Source: JAKFWF01 sp031429105 (lineage in GTDB: Bacteria; Pseudomonadota; Alphaproteobacteria; Rhizobiales; Hyphomicrobiaceae). Taken from it: DNA of 64,000 bases. The position numbers and the translations under genes are program-made. Location of the stretch: positions 1 to 64,000 of the forward strand of contig JANOYV010000079.1 in assembly GCA_031429105.1 (NCBI GenBank), given 5' to 3'. The first letter of the stretch is position 1. The number at the start of each line of letters is the position of its first letter. This document shows positions 37,268-45,575 of this stretch, one piece after another. The notes under the pieces are model-generated. The model was not told the DNA's origin, did not search any database, and saw only the letters and a list, made by a program, of their open reading frames with translations.

Positions 37268-37593
37268 TATCCTCCGAAGAATTCGTCATGCGCGCTCGAA
37301 TTAACGACATGGCACTGACAACATGGATCGAAGCGGGCTGGTTGCTGCCGAGCGGTCACGAGAGAGCAAGAGAATTCAGCGAGATTGATCTCGCACGGGC
37401 CATGTTTATCCGGGATCTCAGCCAAGACATTGGCTTGAATGAAGATGGGATATCCGTCACACTTGATCTTGTCGATCAGATCCACGGAATTCGGCACGGC
37501 ATGCGAGAGTTGCTGGACGCTATTCGTGTTCAACCCGCCGATACTCAGGTCGCTATCTTTTCTGCTGTCGATAAGGCAAGAGGGCGTGGATGA
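37264..37593 (+). CDS. cbpM: Chaperone modulator CbpM-like protein
   Basis: A 109-residue MerR-like modulator. It starts at ATG 37264 inside the cbpA stop (ATGA overlap). The pattern LTTWIEAGWLLPSGHERARE, then FSEIDLARAMFIRDLSQDIG and NEDGISVTLDLVDQIHG matches CbpM, which binds the J domain of CbpA and blocks its activity. Adjacent, overlapping placement supports this. Confidence 0.85.
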   Translation: MISSEEFVMRARINDMALTTWIEAGWLLPSGHERAREFSEIDLARAMFIRDLSQDIGLNEDGISVTLDLVDQIHGIRHGMRELLDAIRVQPADTQVAIFSAVDKARGRG

Positions 37594-37671
37594 AACAACG
37601 GGCTGCGGCCCGATAAGTCCCGCCGTTAGAATTTCACGCAAAATCTCTCGATCTCCGGAGATCAACGCGGT

Positions 37672-38343
37672 TCAAGGCACCAACACGGCGGCGCCGTTGA
37701 ACTGGCCGGCACGGAGGTCTGCGAGAGCAAGGTTTGCGTCCTTGAGCGGGTAGCTCTTAGTCGTGGTAATGATGCCGATTTTCGGCGCAAGGGCAAGGAA
37801 GTCTATCCCATCCTTGCGCGTGAGATTGGCGACCGACAATAGCTGACGCTCTTCCCATAGGATGTCATAGGGAAAGCGCGGGATGTCACTCATATGGATA
37901 CCAGCACAAACGACCCGACCTCCTTTACGAACGGCTCGAAGTGCCACAGGAACAAGAGCTCCATCCGGCGCGAAGATGATGGCTGCATCGAGAGCCACGG
38001 GCGGCATCGTGCATGCCCCCCCGGCCCACTCCGCCCCTAGGCTTCTAGCAAATCGCTGGGTGTCAACGTCGTCCGGGCGTGTGAATGCATATACCGAGCG
38101 ACCTTGCCAACGTGCGATCTGAGCGACGATATGAGCTGCAGCGCCGAAGCCATACAGCCCGATTCTTTTTCCTTCACCGGCAATCACCAGTGATCGCCAA
38201 CCGATCAATCCAGCGCATAGAAGGGGAGCAAGCTCCACGTCGGTGCCGGTTTCGCCGAGCGGTACTCTGATCTGGTCCGGCCCAGGCTCACGATCAGGGA
38301 ATTCCGACCATGAGAGCGGACTTTTCAGCTTGTTCAGCACCAT
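37672..38343 (-). CDS. Alcohol dehydrogenase with internal in-frame deletion of the catalytic domain
   Basis: About 223 residues from the ATG at 38343 (open to a TTG at 38364). It begins AMVLNKLKSPLSWSEFPD and PGPDQIRV like a zinc ADH, then jumps directly to PLGETGTDVELAPLLCAGLI, skipping the roughly 115 residues with all zinc ligands. The cofactor domain is intact (RIGLYGFGAAAHIVAQIARW, then VCAGIHMSDIPRFPYDILW). The frame is not broken, so a product could be made, but it cannot be an active dehydrogenase. It may be a pseudogene. Downstream of the nnrE remnant. Confidence 0.72.
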   Translation of the reverse strand: MVLNKLKSPLSWSEFPDREPGPDQIRVPLGETGTDVELAPLLCAGLIGWRSLVIAGEGKRIGLYGFGAAAHIVAQIARWQGRSVYAFTRPDDVDTQRFARSLGAEWAGGACTMPPVALDAAIIFAPDGALVPVALRAVRKGGRVVCAGIHMSDIPRFPYDILWEERQLLSVANLTRKDGIDFLALAPKIGIITTTKSYPLKDANLALADLRAGQFNGAAVLVP

Positions 38344-38411
38344 CGCATGCACGGCGGTCTCCAACGCTGGGAATTCTGGATTTGAGATGTTGCAACACAG
38401 GTGGCAACAGT

Positions 38412-38884
38412 TCAGAATAATAGGTGACCCGGCTTCTTCCGAAAAAAGGTAACCGTGATCTCCGCAACTACCGCAGTGCCGCAGACTTCACCGGTTTCAC
38501 CATCGAGACCGGTTGGTACGTCGACAGCACAAACTCGTGTTTTCCGTTCTCTCAGTGAATCAATCGCCACGCCCGCGTTGCATGATGAGCTGCAGAACCA
38601 GACAATGCCGAAGGTGACCCTAGCAGGGCGAGGCGAACAGGCCAACCTGCAGCTTGGAGGTGACGCGCGGCCACGAAGCCGTCGCCACCATCGTTGCCTA
38701 GCCCGCACAACGCCACGATTGATTGTCTTGGCCAGCGTCGCTGCACAGCGTTAGCGACCGCGGTGCCCGCGGCCTCCATCAGGTCAATACCGCATTTCCC
38801 CATTGCAATGCTTGCGTGGTCCGTAATGCTCATCTCTGACGGGGTGAGAAGTGCGCTATTATTTGGGCAGAACGCGCTCGCCAT
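38412..38884 (-). pseudogene. nnrE: NAD(P)H-hydrate epimerase remnant (NnrE/YjeF N-domain)
   Basis: One minus frame gives LLTPSEMSITDHASIAMG, then DLMEAAGTAVANAV and the signature CGLGNDGGDGFVAARHL. A frameshift follows ALSG, after which CAVDVPTGLDGETGEV and VTFFRKKPGHLLF-stop continue in a second frame, with a central part missing. The ADP-dependent dehydratase (kinase-like) half of the usual bifunctional protein is absent. This enzyme repairs hydrated NAD(P)H; here it is dead or partial. A regulon element sits upstream at 39064. Confidence 0.75.
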
Positions 38885-39063
38885 CTTGCTGCTCTCAGTG
38901 TTGCAGGGCGACAATGCTCCCATAACCGTGCACGGCCAATCATCCCGAACAGCATCGCAACGGGTCGTCGGAATGGCGAAGACACGAGTCACCGGTTGCC
39001 CGCTGCGGCCGTGCTTCGAGGCCTTGTCAACAAAAGCGCACGGGAACGCATCCAAGGCGAGTA

Positions 39064-39077
39064 TCGGAAAATACTCA
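39064..39077 (-). promoter_or_regulatory. Regulon element, TGAGTATTTTCCGA
   Basis: Minus strand, 179 nt upstream of the nnrE remnant start. Confidence 0.68.
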
Positions 39078-39166
39078 CAAGTCATCGAAGATGAAAAAAT
39101 ACCGTGTCGGAGCCGAGCGAAGGTTATGGTTTTGGCATGGGCATCAGCATTTTCCCGGAGACGCCA

Positions 39167-39180
39167 TGAGTCATTTCCGA
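39167..39180 (+). promoter_or_regulatory. Regulon element, TGAGTCATTTCCGA
   Basis: Plus strand, 70 nt upstream of the original ATG of BON gene 2. The only copy with C for A in the GTA triplet. Confidence 0.65.
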
Positions 39181-39265
39181 GTCTAACTTTCCGTTGCCCG
39201 ACGAAGCACAGCTGCCACGTGAATCAACCCGCAACCCGAGTGGAGTTCCCATGACGGATTAAACG

Positions 39266-39892
39266 TTGAAGCAAAGCGTACTAGACGAACTCAATCGGGA
39301 GCCGAGCATCAAGGCTGCTCCTATCGCCGTAAATGCCCGAGATGGTGTGGTCACACTGACCGGTCATATCGACAGTTGTGCCGAGAAGTGGGCGGCGGAA
39401 CGCGTATCAGGCGTCAAGGCGGTCGCCGAGGAGCTGGAAGTTCGCTCTCCCTTTAGTGTCGGACGCGGAGACGATGGCATTGCTAGGTGCGCAGTTCAAA
39501 TGCTGTCATGGGACGTGTCCGTGCTGAAAGATAGTGTGCAAGTCAAGGTCGAGAAGGGGTGGGTCACCCTCACTGGTGACGTCAACTGGTTCTACCAAAA
39601 GCACAATGCCGAGGCCGATATTCGCAAACTCCATGGAGTTGTCGGAGTGAGCAATGAGATCGTGATCAAGCCGAGCGTTCACCCTTCCGACGTGAGCGGC
39701 AAGATTGAAACAGCGTTCGGTCGAAATGCGCAGATTGAAGCAAAAAGCATAACCGTAACAACGGACGGCGGCAAGGTAACTCTCAAGGATAACGTCGATA
39801 GTTTCCATGAGAGAAATTTGGCGGCCAACACCGCTTGGTCTGCTCCGGGCGTGACGATGGTCGAGAACTTGGTAACCGTCAACTGCCGTTGA
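39266..39892 (+). CDS. Triple BON-domain protein (copy 2), with a stop at original codon 4
   Basis: A 208-residue frame with three BON domains (GVVTLTGHIDSC, GWVTLTGDVNWFYQKHN and GKVTLKDNVDSFHERNL). The original ATG at 39251 reads ATG-ACG-GAT-TAA; the paralogue at 44330 has AAA at that codon, so one base change created a stop. Translation could only restart at the TTG at 39266, with a weak ribosome site. It has also lost four residues relative to the 44330 copy (WAAERVSGVKAV against WAAERAASRVSGVKAL). Otherwise intact. Either freshly inactivated or expressed at low level. Confidence 0.75.
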   Translation: MKQSVLDELNREPSIKAAPIAVNARDGVVTLTGHIDSCAEKWAAERVSGVKAVAEELEVRSPFSVGRGDDGIARCAVQMLSWDVSVLKDSVQVKVEKGWVTLTGDVNWFYQKHNAEADIRKLHGVVGVSNEIVIKPSVHPSDVSGKIETAFGRNAQIEAKSITVTTDGGKVTLKDNVDSFHERNLAANTAWSAPGVTMVENLVTVNCR

Positions 39893-40066
39893 TCCATCAG
39901 CCAGGGCGATCGCTTGAGAAAGCAGGTTGCGAAATTGACAAAGGAGCTGGAATTGCATCTCGTTACGCGCTGCAGGCAACTCTTCGATTCATTGGTTCCA
40001 CAACGATATCGGCGTTGCATGGCGGAATGGCCGCGACAGGGTAATCAAATCTGGCGTTGACACTCG

Positions 40067-40936
40067 TTAACCGACAAGCTGTTTGCGAAGCGCCTGCAAT
40101 TCGCGACGGCGTTCGGCGTTTGCCCTAGGGTACGCCATGTCCAATCCATCCAGGGAGTTGATCACAATTTTGGAAACGATCAACCGGGCTGTTTCCTTAT
40201 CGTCGGCCGGCACAATGTACCAGGGCGCGTCCTCTCGGCTGGTCGCACTCAAACACTGTCCATACGCAAGTGCATATTCCTTCCAGAATTTTCGCTCCTC
40301 AACATCAGCCGCGCTGAACTTCCAATTCTTGTCAGGCTCATCGATTCGCGCCAAAAGGCGCTTCTTCTGTTCGTCTCTTGAGATATGAAGAAAAAACTTG
40401 ATGACACGTGTTCCATTGCTGTGAAGATGTCGCTCCAGATGGACGATCGAACGGTATCGATCATGCCAAACCTTCTTCCCTTTGAGATGGGCGTCAGGCA
40501 AGCCTTCCCCAGATAGAATCTCTGGGTGCACGCGCGCGATCAGCACCTCTTCATAATACGAGCGATTAAATATGCCGATCCGGCCGCGCTCCGGCAGATC
40601 CCGTGTCGTGCGCCACAGGAAATCGTGTTGGAGCTCGGCAGCACTTGGATGTTTGAAGCTGGTGACTTGGCAGCCCTGAGCATTTACACCGGACATGACG
40701 TGCTTGATGACACCATCCTTGCCAGACGTGTCCATGCCTTGGAAAATCAGGAGAACGGCATAGCAGTTCGACGCGTAGAGGAGTTGCTGCAGCGCCCCCA
40801 ATTGCACAATATGTTCAGCTGCTAGCTCTGCGAGTCGTTTCGGGGACGCGTCTGACGGGTTCACTTTGGTTGGCCATTTTCGAAGATCGACGTCGGAGTT
40901 GTGGGAAACGCGGTAGTCGTCGGAATTGATTTTCAT
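40067..40936 (-). CDS. ppk2: Polyphosphate kinase 2 family protein
   Basis: A 289-residue PPK2-family kinase from the ATG at 40936. The Walker A block is LLIFQGMDTSGKDGVI (67-75), followed by FKHPSAAELQHDFLWR, then IGIFNRSYYEEVLIARVHP, the Walker B and lid-region motifs. PPK2 enzymes use polyphosphate to phosphorylate nucleoside mono- or diphosphates; the single-domain form with this length suits class I or III, and the exact substrate is not resolvable. It is 111 nt downstream of lon on the same strand. Confidence 0.9.
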   Translation of the reverse strand: MKINSDDYRVSHNSDVDLRKWPTKVNPSDASPKRLAELAAEHIVQLGALQQLLYASNCYAVLLIFQGMDTSGKDGVIKHVMSGVNAQGCQVTSFKHPSAAELQHDFLWRTTRDLPERGRIGIFNRSYYEEVLIARVHPEILSGEGLPDAHLKGKKVWHDRYRSIVHLERHLHSNGTRVIKFFLHISRDEQKKRLLARIDEPDKNWKFSAADVEERKFWKEYALAYGQCLSATSREDAPWYIVPADDKETARLIVSKIVINSLDGLDMAYPRANAERRRELQALRKQLVG

Positions 40937-41047
40937 GTTCACACTCAATACGCGCGCGCTGTGCAAGCGATCCATCCCGCCCTTATAGTTTACGGTGTCA
41001 TCACTTCGGGACCGTCGCGACGCTCAACGCGTTGGCTTCGCAACCAC

Positions 41048-43483
41048 TCAGGCGGCTTTGGCATCCCTCGGCGGCGGCAGCCCAATGACGCTGGGCGCGC
41101 CGATCAGTGCGGCCTCAACAGCTTGGTCGGCGCGTTCAAGCCAGATGAACTCAAGCCGTTTGCGAACATCTTCGGAAATGTCATCGAAATCGCGGCGGTT
41201 ACGGGCGGGTAATAGAACGCGCGTGATGCCGGCACGGGCCGCTGCGGCAACTTTCTCCTTAATGCCGCCCACGGGCAGCACCAAACCGCGCAAACTGATT
41301 TCACCCGTCATAGCGGTGTCGCCGCGCACCGTGCGTGCCGTAAGCAACGAGACCAGTGCCGTAAACATGGCAACGCCAGCGCTCGGCCCGTCTTTTGGTG
41401 TGGCGCCGGCCGGAACGTGGATGTGGATATCACTCTTTTCATACAGTTGACCATCGATGCCGAGTGCCTCAGAGCGGCTCTTGACCAAACTGAGGGCTGC
41501 CTGCGCACTCTCGCGCATCACGTCGCCGAGCTGCCCTGTGAGGATCAATCGGCCGCTCCCGGGCGAACGCGTCGCCTCGATAAAAAGAATGTCGCCGCCA
41601 GAGGGCGTCCACGCAAGGCCGGTCGCCACACCTGGTACGCTTGTGCGCAAGGCAACTTCGCTCTCAAAACGCGGCGGACCCAAAATCTGCGCGAGGTCGT
41701 CGGCCGCAACGCGCAATTTATCCGTGGCACCGTCTGCAACCCGCACAGCCGCATGGCGCAGCGTTTTGCCGATCTCGCGCTCAAGATTGCGAACGCCCGC
41801 TTCGCGTGTGTAGTCGTGGATGATGGTGCTGAGTGCCGCGTCCTCGATCTCGACCATGTCGGGCGTCAAGCCATTGGCCCCGAATTGGCGTGGCACGAGG
41901 TAGCGCTTGGCAATTTCCAGCTTTTCTTCCTCGGTATAGCTAGAGAGTTCGATCACTTCCATGCGGTCGCGCAAAGGTCCCGACACTGTCTCCATTTGAT
42001 TGGCGGTGGCGATGAACACGACACGGCTCAGGTCGAACGGCACTGCCAGGTAGTTGTCCCTGAACGTATTGTTCTGTTCGGGATCGAGCACTTCGAGAAG
42101 TGCCGCCCCGGGATCGCCGTGCATACCGGCACCGAGCTTGTCGATTTCGTCAATCAGCATCACGCAATTGCGTGTACCAGCCTTTTGGATCGCTTGAATG
42201 ATATTGCCCGGCAGCGCCCCGATGTAGGTACGCCGATGCCCGCGAATCTCAGCTTCATCATGCACACCGCCCAAACTGACGCGGACGAATTTGCGGTTCA
42301 TAGCCCGAGCGATCGACTGACCGAGCGACGTCTTGCCGACGCCGGGTGGGCCAACGAAGCAGAGGATTGGGGCTTTGCCATTCGGAGCAAGCTTGCGCAC
42401 GGCCAGGTACTCGACGATGCGTCGCTTGATCTTGAGAAGACCGTAATGGTCGACGTCCAAAACGCGCCGCGCCTCGTTCAAATCGATCGGAACTTCCTCG
42501 GGGAGAGCCCATGGAAGCTCCGTCAACCGGTCAAGGTAAGCGCGGATCATGCCGTGCTCCGGGGACGCTTCTGGCATCCGTTCAAGCCGCCGCAATTCCT
42601 TCCGCGCCTTCTCCTCGACGTCAGCCGGCATGTTTGATTTCGAGATCGCTTCGCTGATGCCGGCGATGGCAGCACCCTGCCCGCCGTCCTCGCCGAGTTG
42701 GCGTTGGATGGCCGCCATTTGCTCGCGAAGGATGATTTCGCTCTGACGCTGATCGAGCGATGCTTTCGTTTGCCGGCCGATTTCCTGCGTGATGCGCAGC
42801 ACCTCGATGCGCTGTGCCAACAGCCGCGTGACCTTGTCCATGCGCGCGGAAATATCGATTGTCTCGAGAAGGTCTTGTTTTTCCTCGGGCTTCACATCCA
42901 GGTGCGACGCCGCTAGGTCAGCCAACGCCGACGCGGATGTCATGGCCTGCACCATCCCAATCAGTTCCGTTGGTGCCTGCGGCATGAGCTCCAGCGCCTC
43001 ACCGGCAAGCTGCTTCAGATACACGAAGCGCGCTTCGATCTCGGGCGATTGCAGTTCAGATTCATCAATCTGTCGGACGCGCGCCAGTAGATACGACTCA
43101 TTCTCCTCGAACGCTATGACCTGAAATCGTTTCGATCCCTGACAGACGAGATGATGCATGCCGTCCGGGGTCGTCACCAAACGCAAAATGTTCGCCGTTG
43201 TCCCCATGGTGTGCAGATCGGCCCCGACGGGGTCGGCGGTCTGATCGTCGCGCTGCATAATGATCCCGACTGGTCTCCCATTGCGGACGGCGTGCTGGAC
43301 GGCTGCCATGGACCCTTCGCGGCCGACCGTGACAGGCACAACCATGCCCGGAAACAGGACCATGCCACGGACCGGCAGGATGATCAGCGGATCGGATGCG
43401 AGAACCGGCGCCGCCGCCGCATGTTGCTGCGTCGGGAGCGTGTGACCAACCGTTGAATCTGAATTTTCAATTTTATCGGTCAT
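41048..43483 (-). CDS. lon: ATP-dependent Lon protease
   Basis: An 811-residue LonA. The N-terminal substrate domain starts LPVRGMVLFPGMVVPVTVGR. The AAA module has Walker A GPPGVGKTSLGQ and Walker B VMLIDEIDKLG. The protease domain has the catalytic Ser in KDGPSAGVAMFTAL and Lys in GIKEKVAAAARAG. Length is typical. It sits 15 nt behind an Hsp20 gene, so holdase and protease are co-expressed, and it is probably an extra copy to the clpX-linked lon assumed elsewhere. Confidence 0.95.
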   Translation of the reverse strand: MTDKIENSDSTVGHTLPTQQHAAAAPVLASDPLIILPVRGMVLFPGMVVPVTVGREGSMAAVQHAVRNGRPVGIIMQRDDQTADPVGADLHTMGTTANILRLVTTPDGMHHLVCQGSKRFQVIAFEENESYLLARVRQIDESELQSPEIEARFVYLKQLAGEALELMPQAPTELIGMVQAMTSASALADLAASHLDVKPEEKQDLLETIDISARMDKVTRLLAQRIEVLRITQEIGRQTKASLDQRQSEIILREQMAAIQRQLGEDGGQGAAIAGISEAISKSNMPADVEEKARKELRRLERMPEASPEHGMIRAYLDRLTELPWALPEEVPIDLNEARRVLDVDHYGLLKIKRRIVEYLAVRKLAPNGKAPILCFVGPPGVGKTSLGQSIARAMNRKFVRVSLGGVHDEAEIRGHRRTYIGALPGNIIQAIQKAGTRNCVMLIDEIDKLGAGMHGDPGAALLEVLDPEQNNTFRDNYLAVPFDLSRVVFIATANQMETVSGPLRDRMEVIELSSYTEEEKLEIAKRYLVPRQFGANGLTPDMVEIEDAALSTIIHDYTREAGVRNLEREIGKTLRHAAVRVADGATDKLRVAADDLAQILGPPRFESEVALRTSVPGVATGLAWTPSGGDILFIEATRSPGSGRLILTGQLGDVMRESAQAALSLVKSRSEALGIDGQLYEKSDIHIHVPAGATPKDGPSAGVAMFTALVSLLTARTVRGDTAMTGEISLRGLVLPVGGIKEKVAAAARAGITRVLLPARNRRDFDDISEDVRKRLEFIWLERADQAVEAALIGAPSVIGLPPPRDAKAA

Positions 43484-43498
43484 GTAAAGTTTCCACTA

Positions 43499-43915
43499 CT
43501 AATGGTTCTTGGTCAGGGTCACGATCAGACACCCGTTGGCCGTTGCGCTTTGCACGTCTGCGTACTGACCTGCTGGCAGTGGAACGCGACGCGCGAAACG
43601 GCCGTGCGGCAGCTCAAGACGATGGATGATGGCATCATGCAAGGTCTCCGGCAGCGTTCGTTCCCCGCCAACAAGCAGCGTATTGCCGTCGATCTGCGCA
43701 CCAATAGTTTTTGGATCGACGCCGGGCAGGGCGACGAAGATGTAGACATGGTCACTGGTCTCGATCACGTCGACCGGTGGCTCCCAAACGGCAGCGTGGC
43801 TCTGCTGCCAGGCAACATGAAAAAATTGATGCTGCAGCCGCTCCGAGCGCGCTAGCAGCGCGCATGCTTCCGGCCACATCCACCCGTTCGTGTTCGGTCG
43901 TGACATTCGAGGCAT
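43499..43915 (-). CDS. Small heat shock protein, Hsp20/alpha-crystallin family
   Basis: A 138-residue Hsp20. The alpha-crystallin domain starts at WEPPVDVIETSDHVYIFVAL, then PGVDPKTIGAQIDGNTLLV, with RLELPHGRFARRVPLPAG and the closing NGCLIVTLTK. It holds unfolded proteins for refolding by DnaK or breakdown by Lon. There is no long C-terminal extension with the I-x-I motif. The regulon element is 140 nt upstream. First gene of hsp20-lon-(ppk2). Confidence 0.92.
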   Translation of the reverse strand: MPRMSRPNTNGWMWPEACALLARSERLQHQFFHVAWQQSHAAVWEPPVDVIETSDHVYIFVALPGVDPKTIGAQIDGNTLLVGGERTLPETLHDAIIHRLELPHGRFARRVPLPAGQYADVQSATANGCLIVTLTKNH

Positions 43916-44055
43916 CCTTGATCGTTCCCTGCACCAACATCAACGCGTTCCAGCGCCTCAAGCGCGCAATCCGAGCGCGGGGCAGCGCGTGCGGTTGACG
44001 GCCCCAGGTCTCATTTATCCCGATAATACCCACATGTTGTCGCCCGACCGTAGGT

Positions 44056-44069
44056 TCGGAAACTACTCA
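44056..44069 (-). promoter_or_regulatory. Regulon element, TGAGTAGTTTCCGA
   Basis: Minus strand, 140 nt upstream of hsp20. Confidence 0.72.
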
Positions 44070-44168
44070 GGATTGCCGCGACAGAAGATCAATTAAACTG
44101 ATACCGATTTTGTAGAGCACGCGCGCATCGGCGAGGTTCTCAAACGTCAAACGGGACGAAAAGATAAT

Positions 44169-44182
44169 TAGGTATTTTCCGA
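44169..44182 (+). promoter_or_regulatory. Regulon element, TAGGTATTTTCCGA
   Basis: Plus strand, 147 nt upstream of BON gene 3. Two mismatches at the left end; the TTCCGA core is intact. Confidence 0.55.
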
Positions 44183-44329
44183 CCCTTGCCGGGTGGAGCT
44201 AATGTTCCTAGCTACAATCAACATCGGCTGAGCTCAAAATCTCAAGCTAAAACGCGCTGCCCGTCCAGCAATCTCGCGCTTCTGGGTGGGTTTACTCAAA
44301 GCGAGACACCATAACCTAAGGACATGCAA

Positions 44330-44977
44330 ATGACCGACAAACCATTGAAGCAGAGCGTTCTCAATGAACTCGCCTGGGAGCCAAGCGTCAACGCCGCGCA
44401 TATCGGTGTGACAGCTCATGATGGCGTGGTAACGCTCACCGGGCACGTTGCTACCTTCCCTGAGAAGTGGGCTGCTGAGCGTGCCGCGTCGCGCGTGTCC
44501 GGAGTGAAAGCGCTCGCGGAAGAGATCGAAGTTCACTACTATGACGATACAAGAATTACGGACGAAGAAATCGGCAAGCGGGCGCTTCAACAGCTTTCTT
44601 GGGACGTCTCGGTCCCTGATGACAAGCTGAAGGTCAAGGTCGAAAAAGGCTTCGTAACGCTCACGGGCAATGTCGACTGGTTCTATCAGAAGCATAACGC
44701 CGAAGCCAACGTCCGTAGGCTCGCGGGCGTTATCGGGGTCACGAACAACATTGTGATCAAACCGGCTGTCGTCGCCTCGGATGTCCGCAATAAGATTGTC
44801 GCAGCGTTCGGACGCAATGCCGAGATCGACGCCAACGATGTTGTTGTCACGGCTGACGGTGGCAAGGTCACCTTGAAGGGCGATGTTGACAGCTACTCGG
44901 AGCGTTGGCTTGCTCAATCTACGGCTTGGTCCGCGCCGGGTGTAACGCAGGTTGAGAACCTGCTCACAGTGAATTGA
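44330..44977 (+). CDS. Triple BON-domain protein (copy 3)
   Basis: A 215-residue protein with three BON domains: GVVTLTGHVATF, GFVTLTGNVDWFYQKHN and GKVTLKGDVDSYSERWL. Start ATG 44330 (MTDKPLKQSVLNELAWEP) is preferred over 44324 because AAGGA lies 7 nt before it. It is the intact relative of the copies at 25344 and 39266. No signal peptide, so probably cytoplasmic, perhaps at the membrane face. A strong inverted repeat follows the stop. Confidence 0.9.
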   Translation: MTDKPLKQSVLNELAWEPSVNAAHIGVTAHDGVVTLTGHVATFPEKWAAERAASRVSGVKALAEEIEVHYYDDTRITDEEIGKRALQQLSWDVSVPDDKLKVKVEKGFVTLTGNVDWFYQKHNAEANVRRLAGVIGVTNNIVIKPAVVASDVRNKIVAAFGRNAEIDANDVVVTADGGKVTLKGDVDSYSERWLAQSTAWSAPGVTQVENLLTVN

Positions 44978-44987
44978 AGCCCCAGAA

Positions 44988-45015
44988 AGACGACCCGAGT
45001 TCACTCGGGTCGTCT
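44988..45015 (+). terminator. Strong hairpin after BON gene 3
   Basis: A perfect 12-bp inverted repeat (AGACGACCCGAG, loop TTCA, CTCGGGTCGTCT) begins 11 nt after the stop codon. The following bases are only moderately T-rich, so it may be an attenuating terminator or RNA-stabilising hairpin rather than a full stop before the next genes. Confidence 0.65.
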
Positions 45016-45153
45016 CAGTCTACTCAATTGGCCTCGTTGGTGCATCTCAGCCGTCCAAAAAGGTTGATCGCCAAATACAGATGCGCACTGCGTGAACATG
45101 AATGCGGGAGCCGGATCGAGCCGCAACTGTTGCATTTTGCGTGAGATCAAACC

Positions 45154-45462
45154 ATGAAGGTTGTCGCAGAAATTTCGTTCGAAGGTCTGGAGCATTCTAA
45201 CGCTCTCGCGGCTCTTATCGACGAGGATGCGGACAAACTCTGCGCGCATCAGAAACGCATAAGCTCGCTCCGTGTCGTGGTGTCACGACCCCAACACCGT
45301 CACCACAAGGGAGACGTGTATCAGGTGCACATACATGCGACGGCACCTGATGTACCAGACGTCATCGTCACCCGCGAACTATCCGTAACAGTCGCGGATG
45401 ACAATGTTTACGCCGCGTTCGGCGACGCATCTAGGACAGTGAACCAACAGCTTCAGGTGTAG
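45154..45462 (+). CDS. HPF/RaiA-like ribosome hibernation protein
   Basis: A 102-residue protein (MKVVAEISFEGLEHSNALAA) with the HPF/YfiA fold pattern: ALIDEDADKLCAHQKRIS, then LRVVVSRPQHRHHKGDVYQV and a beta strand with VIVTREL. It has only the short N-terminal domain and ends at QQLQV. Such proteins block the decoding centre and put ribosomes to rest in energy-poor cells. Placement among stress genes fits. Downstream of BON gene 3. Confidence 0.75.
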   Translation: MKVVAEISFEGLEHSNALAALIDEDADKLCAHQKRISSLRVVVSRPQHRHHKGDVYQVHIHATAPDVPDVIVTRELSVTVADDNVYAAFGDASRTVNQQLQV

Positions 45463-45575
45463 TTGGCAAAAGGCACGGCTAACACTCTTGTATTGCATCG
45501 AAGGGCCCTGGACGACTTTAATCGGATCCAGGCTTCCGGATTTGTTGTCCTGACAATTTTGAAAGTAACCTCTCA

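Larger units (their letters stand above)
38885..39250. other. Divergent regulatory region between nnrE remnant and BON gene 2
   Basis: About 365 nt with a divergent pair of 14-bp elements (39064-39077 leftward; 39167-39180 rightward), 89 nt apart. No other feature is evident. Confidence 0.6.
43916..44329. other. Divergent regulatory region between hsp20 and BON gene 3
   Basis: About 414 nt with another divergent pair of elements (44056-44069 leftward; 44169-44182 rightward), 99 nt apart. No gene is seen. Confidence 0.6.

Noticed and set aside
41417..42637. 406-codon plus-strand frame inside lon
   Set aside because: It is antisense to the highly conserved Lon AAA domain and shows no family motifs; a shadow frame of GC-rich code.
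43499..43855. 117-codon plus-strand frame overlapping hsp20
   Set aside because: Antisense to a clear alpha-crystallin domain, with no motif of its own.
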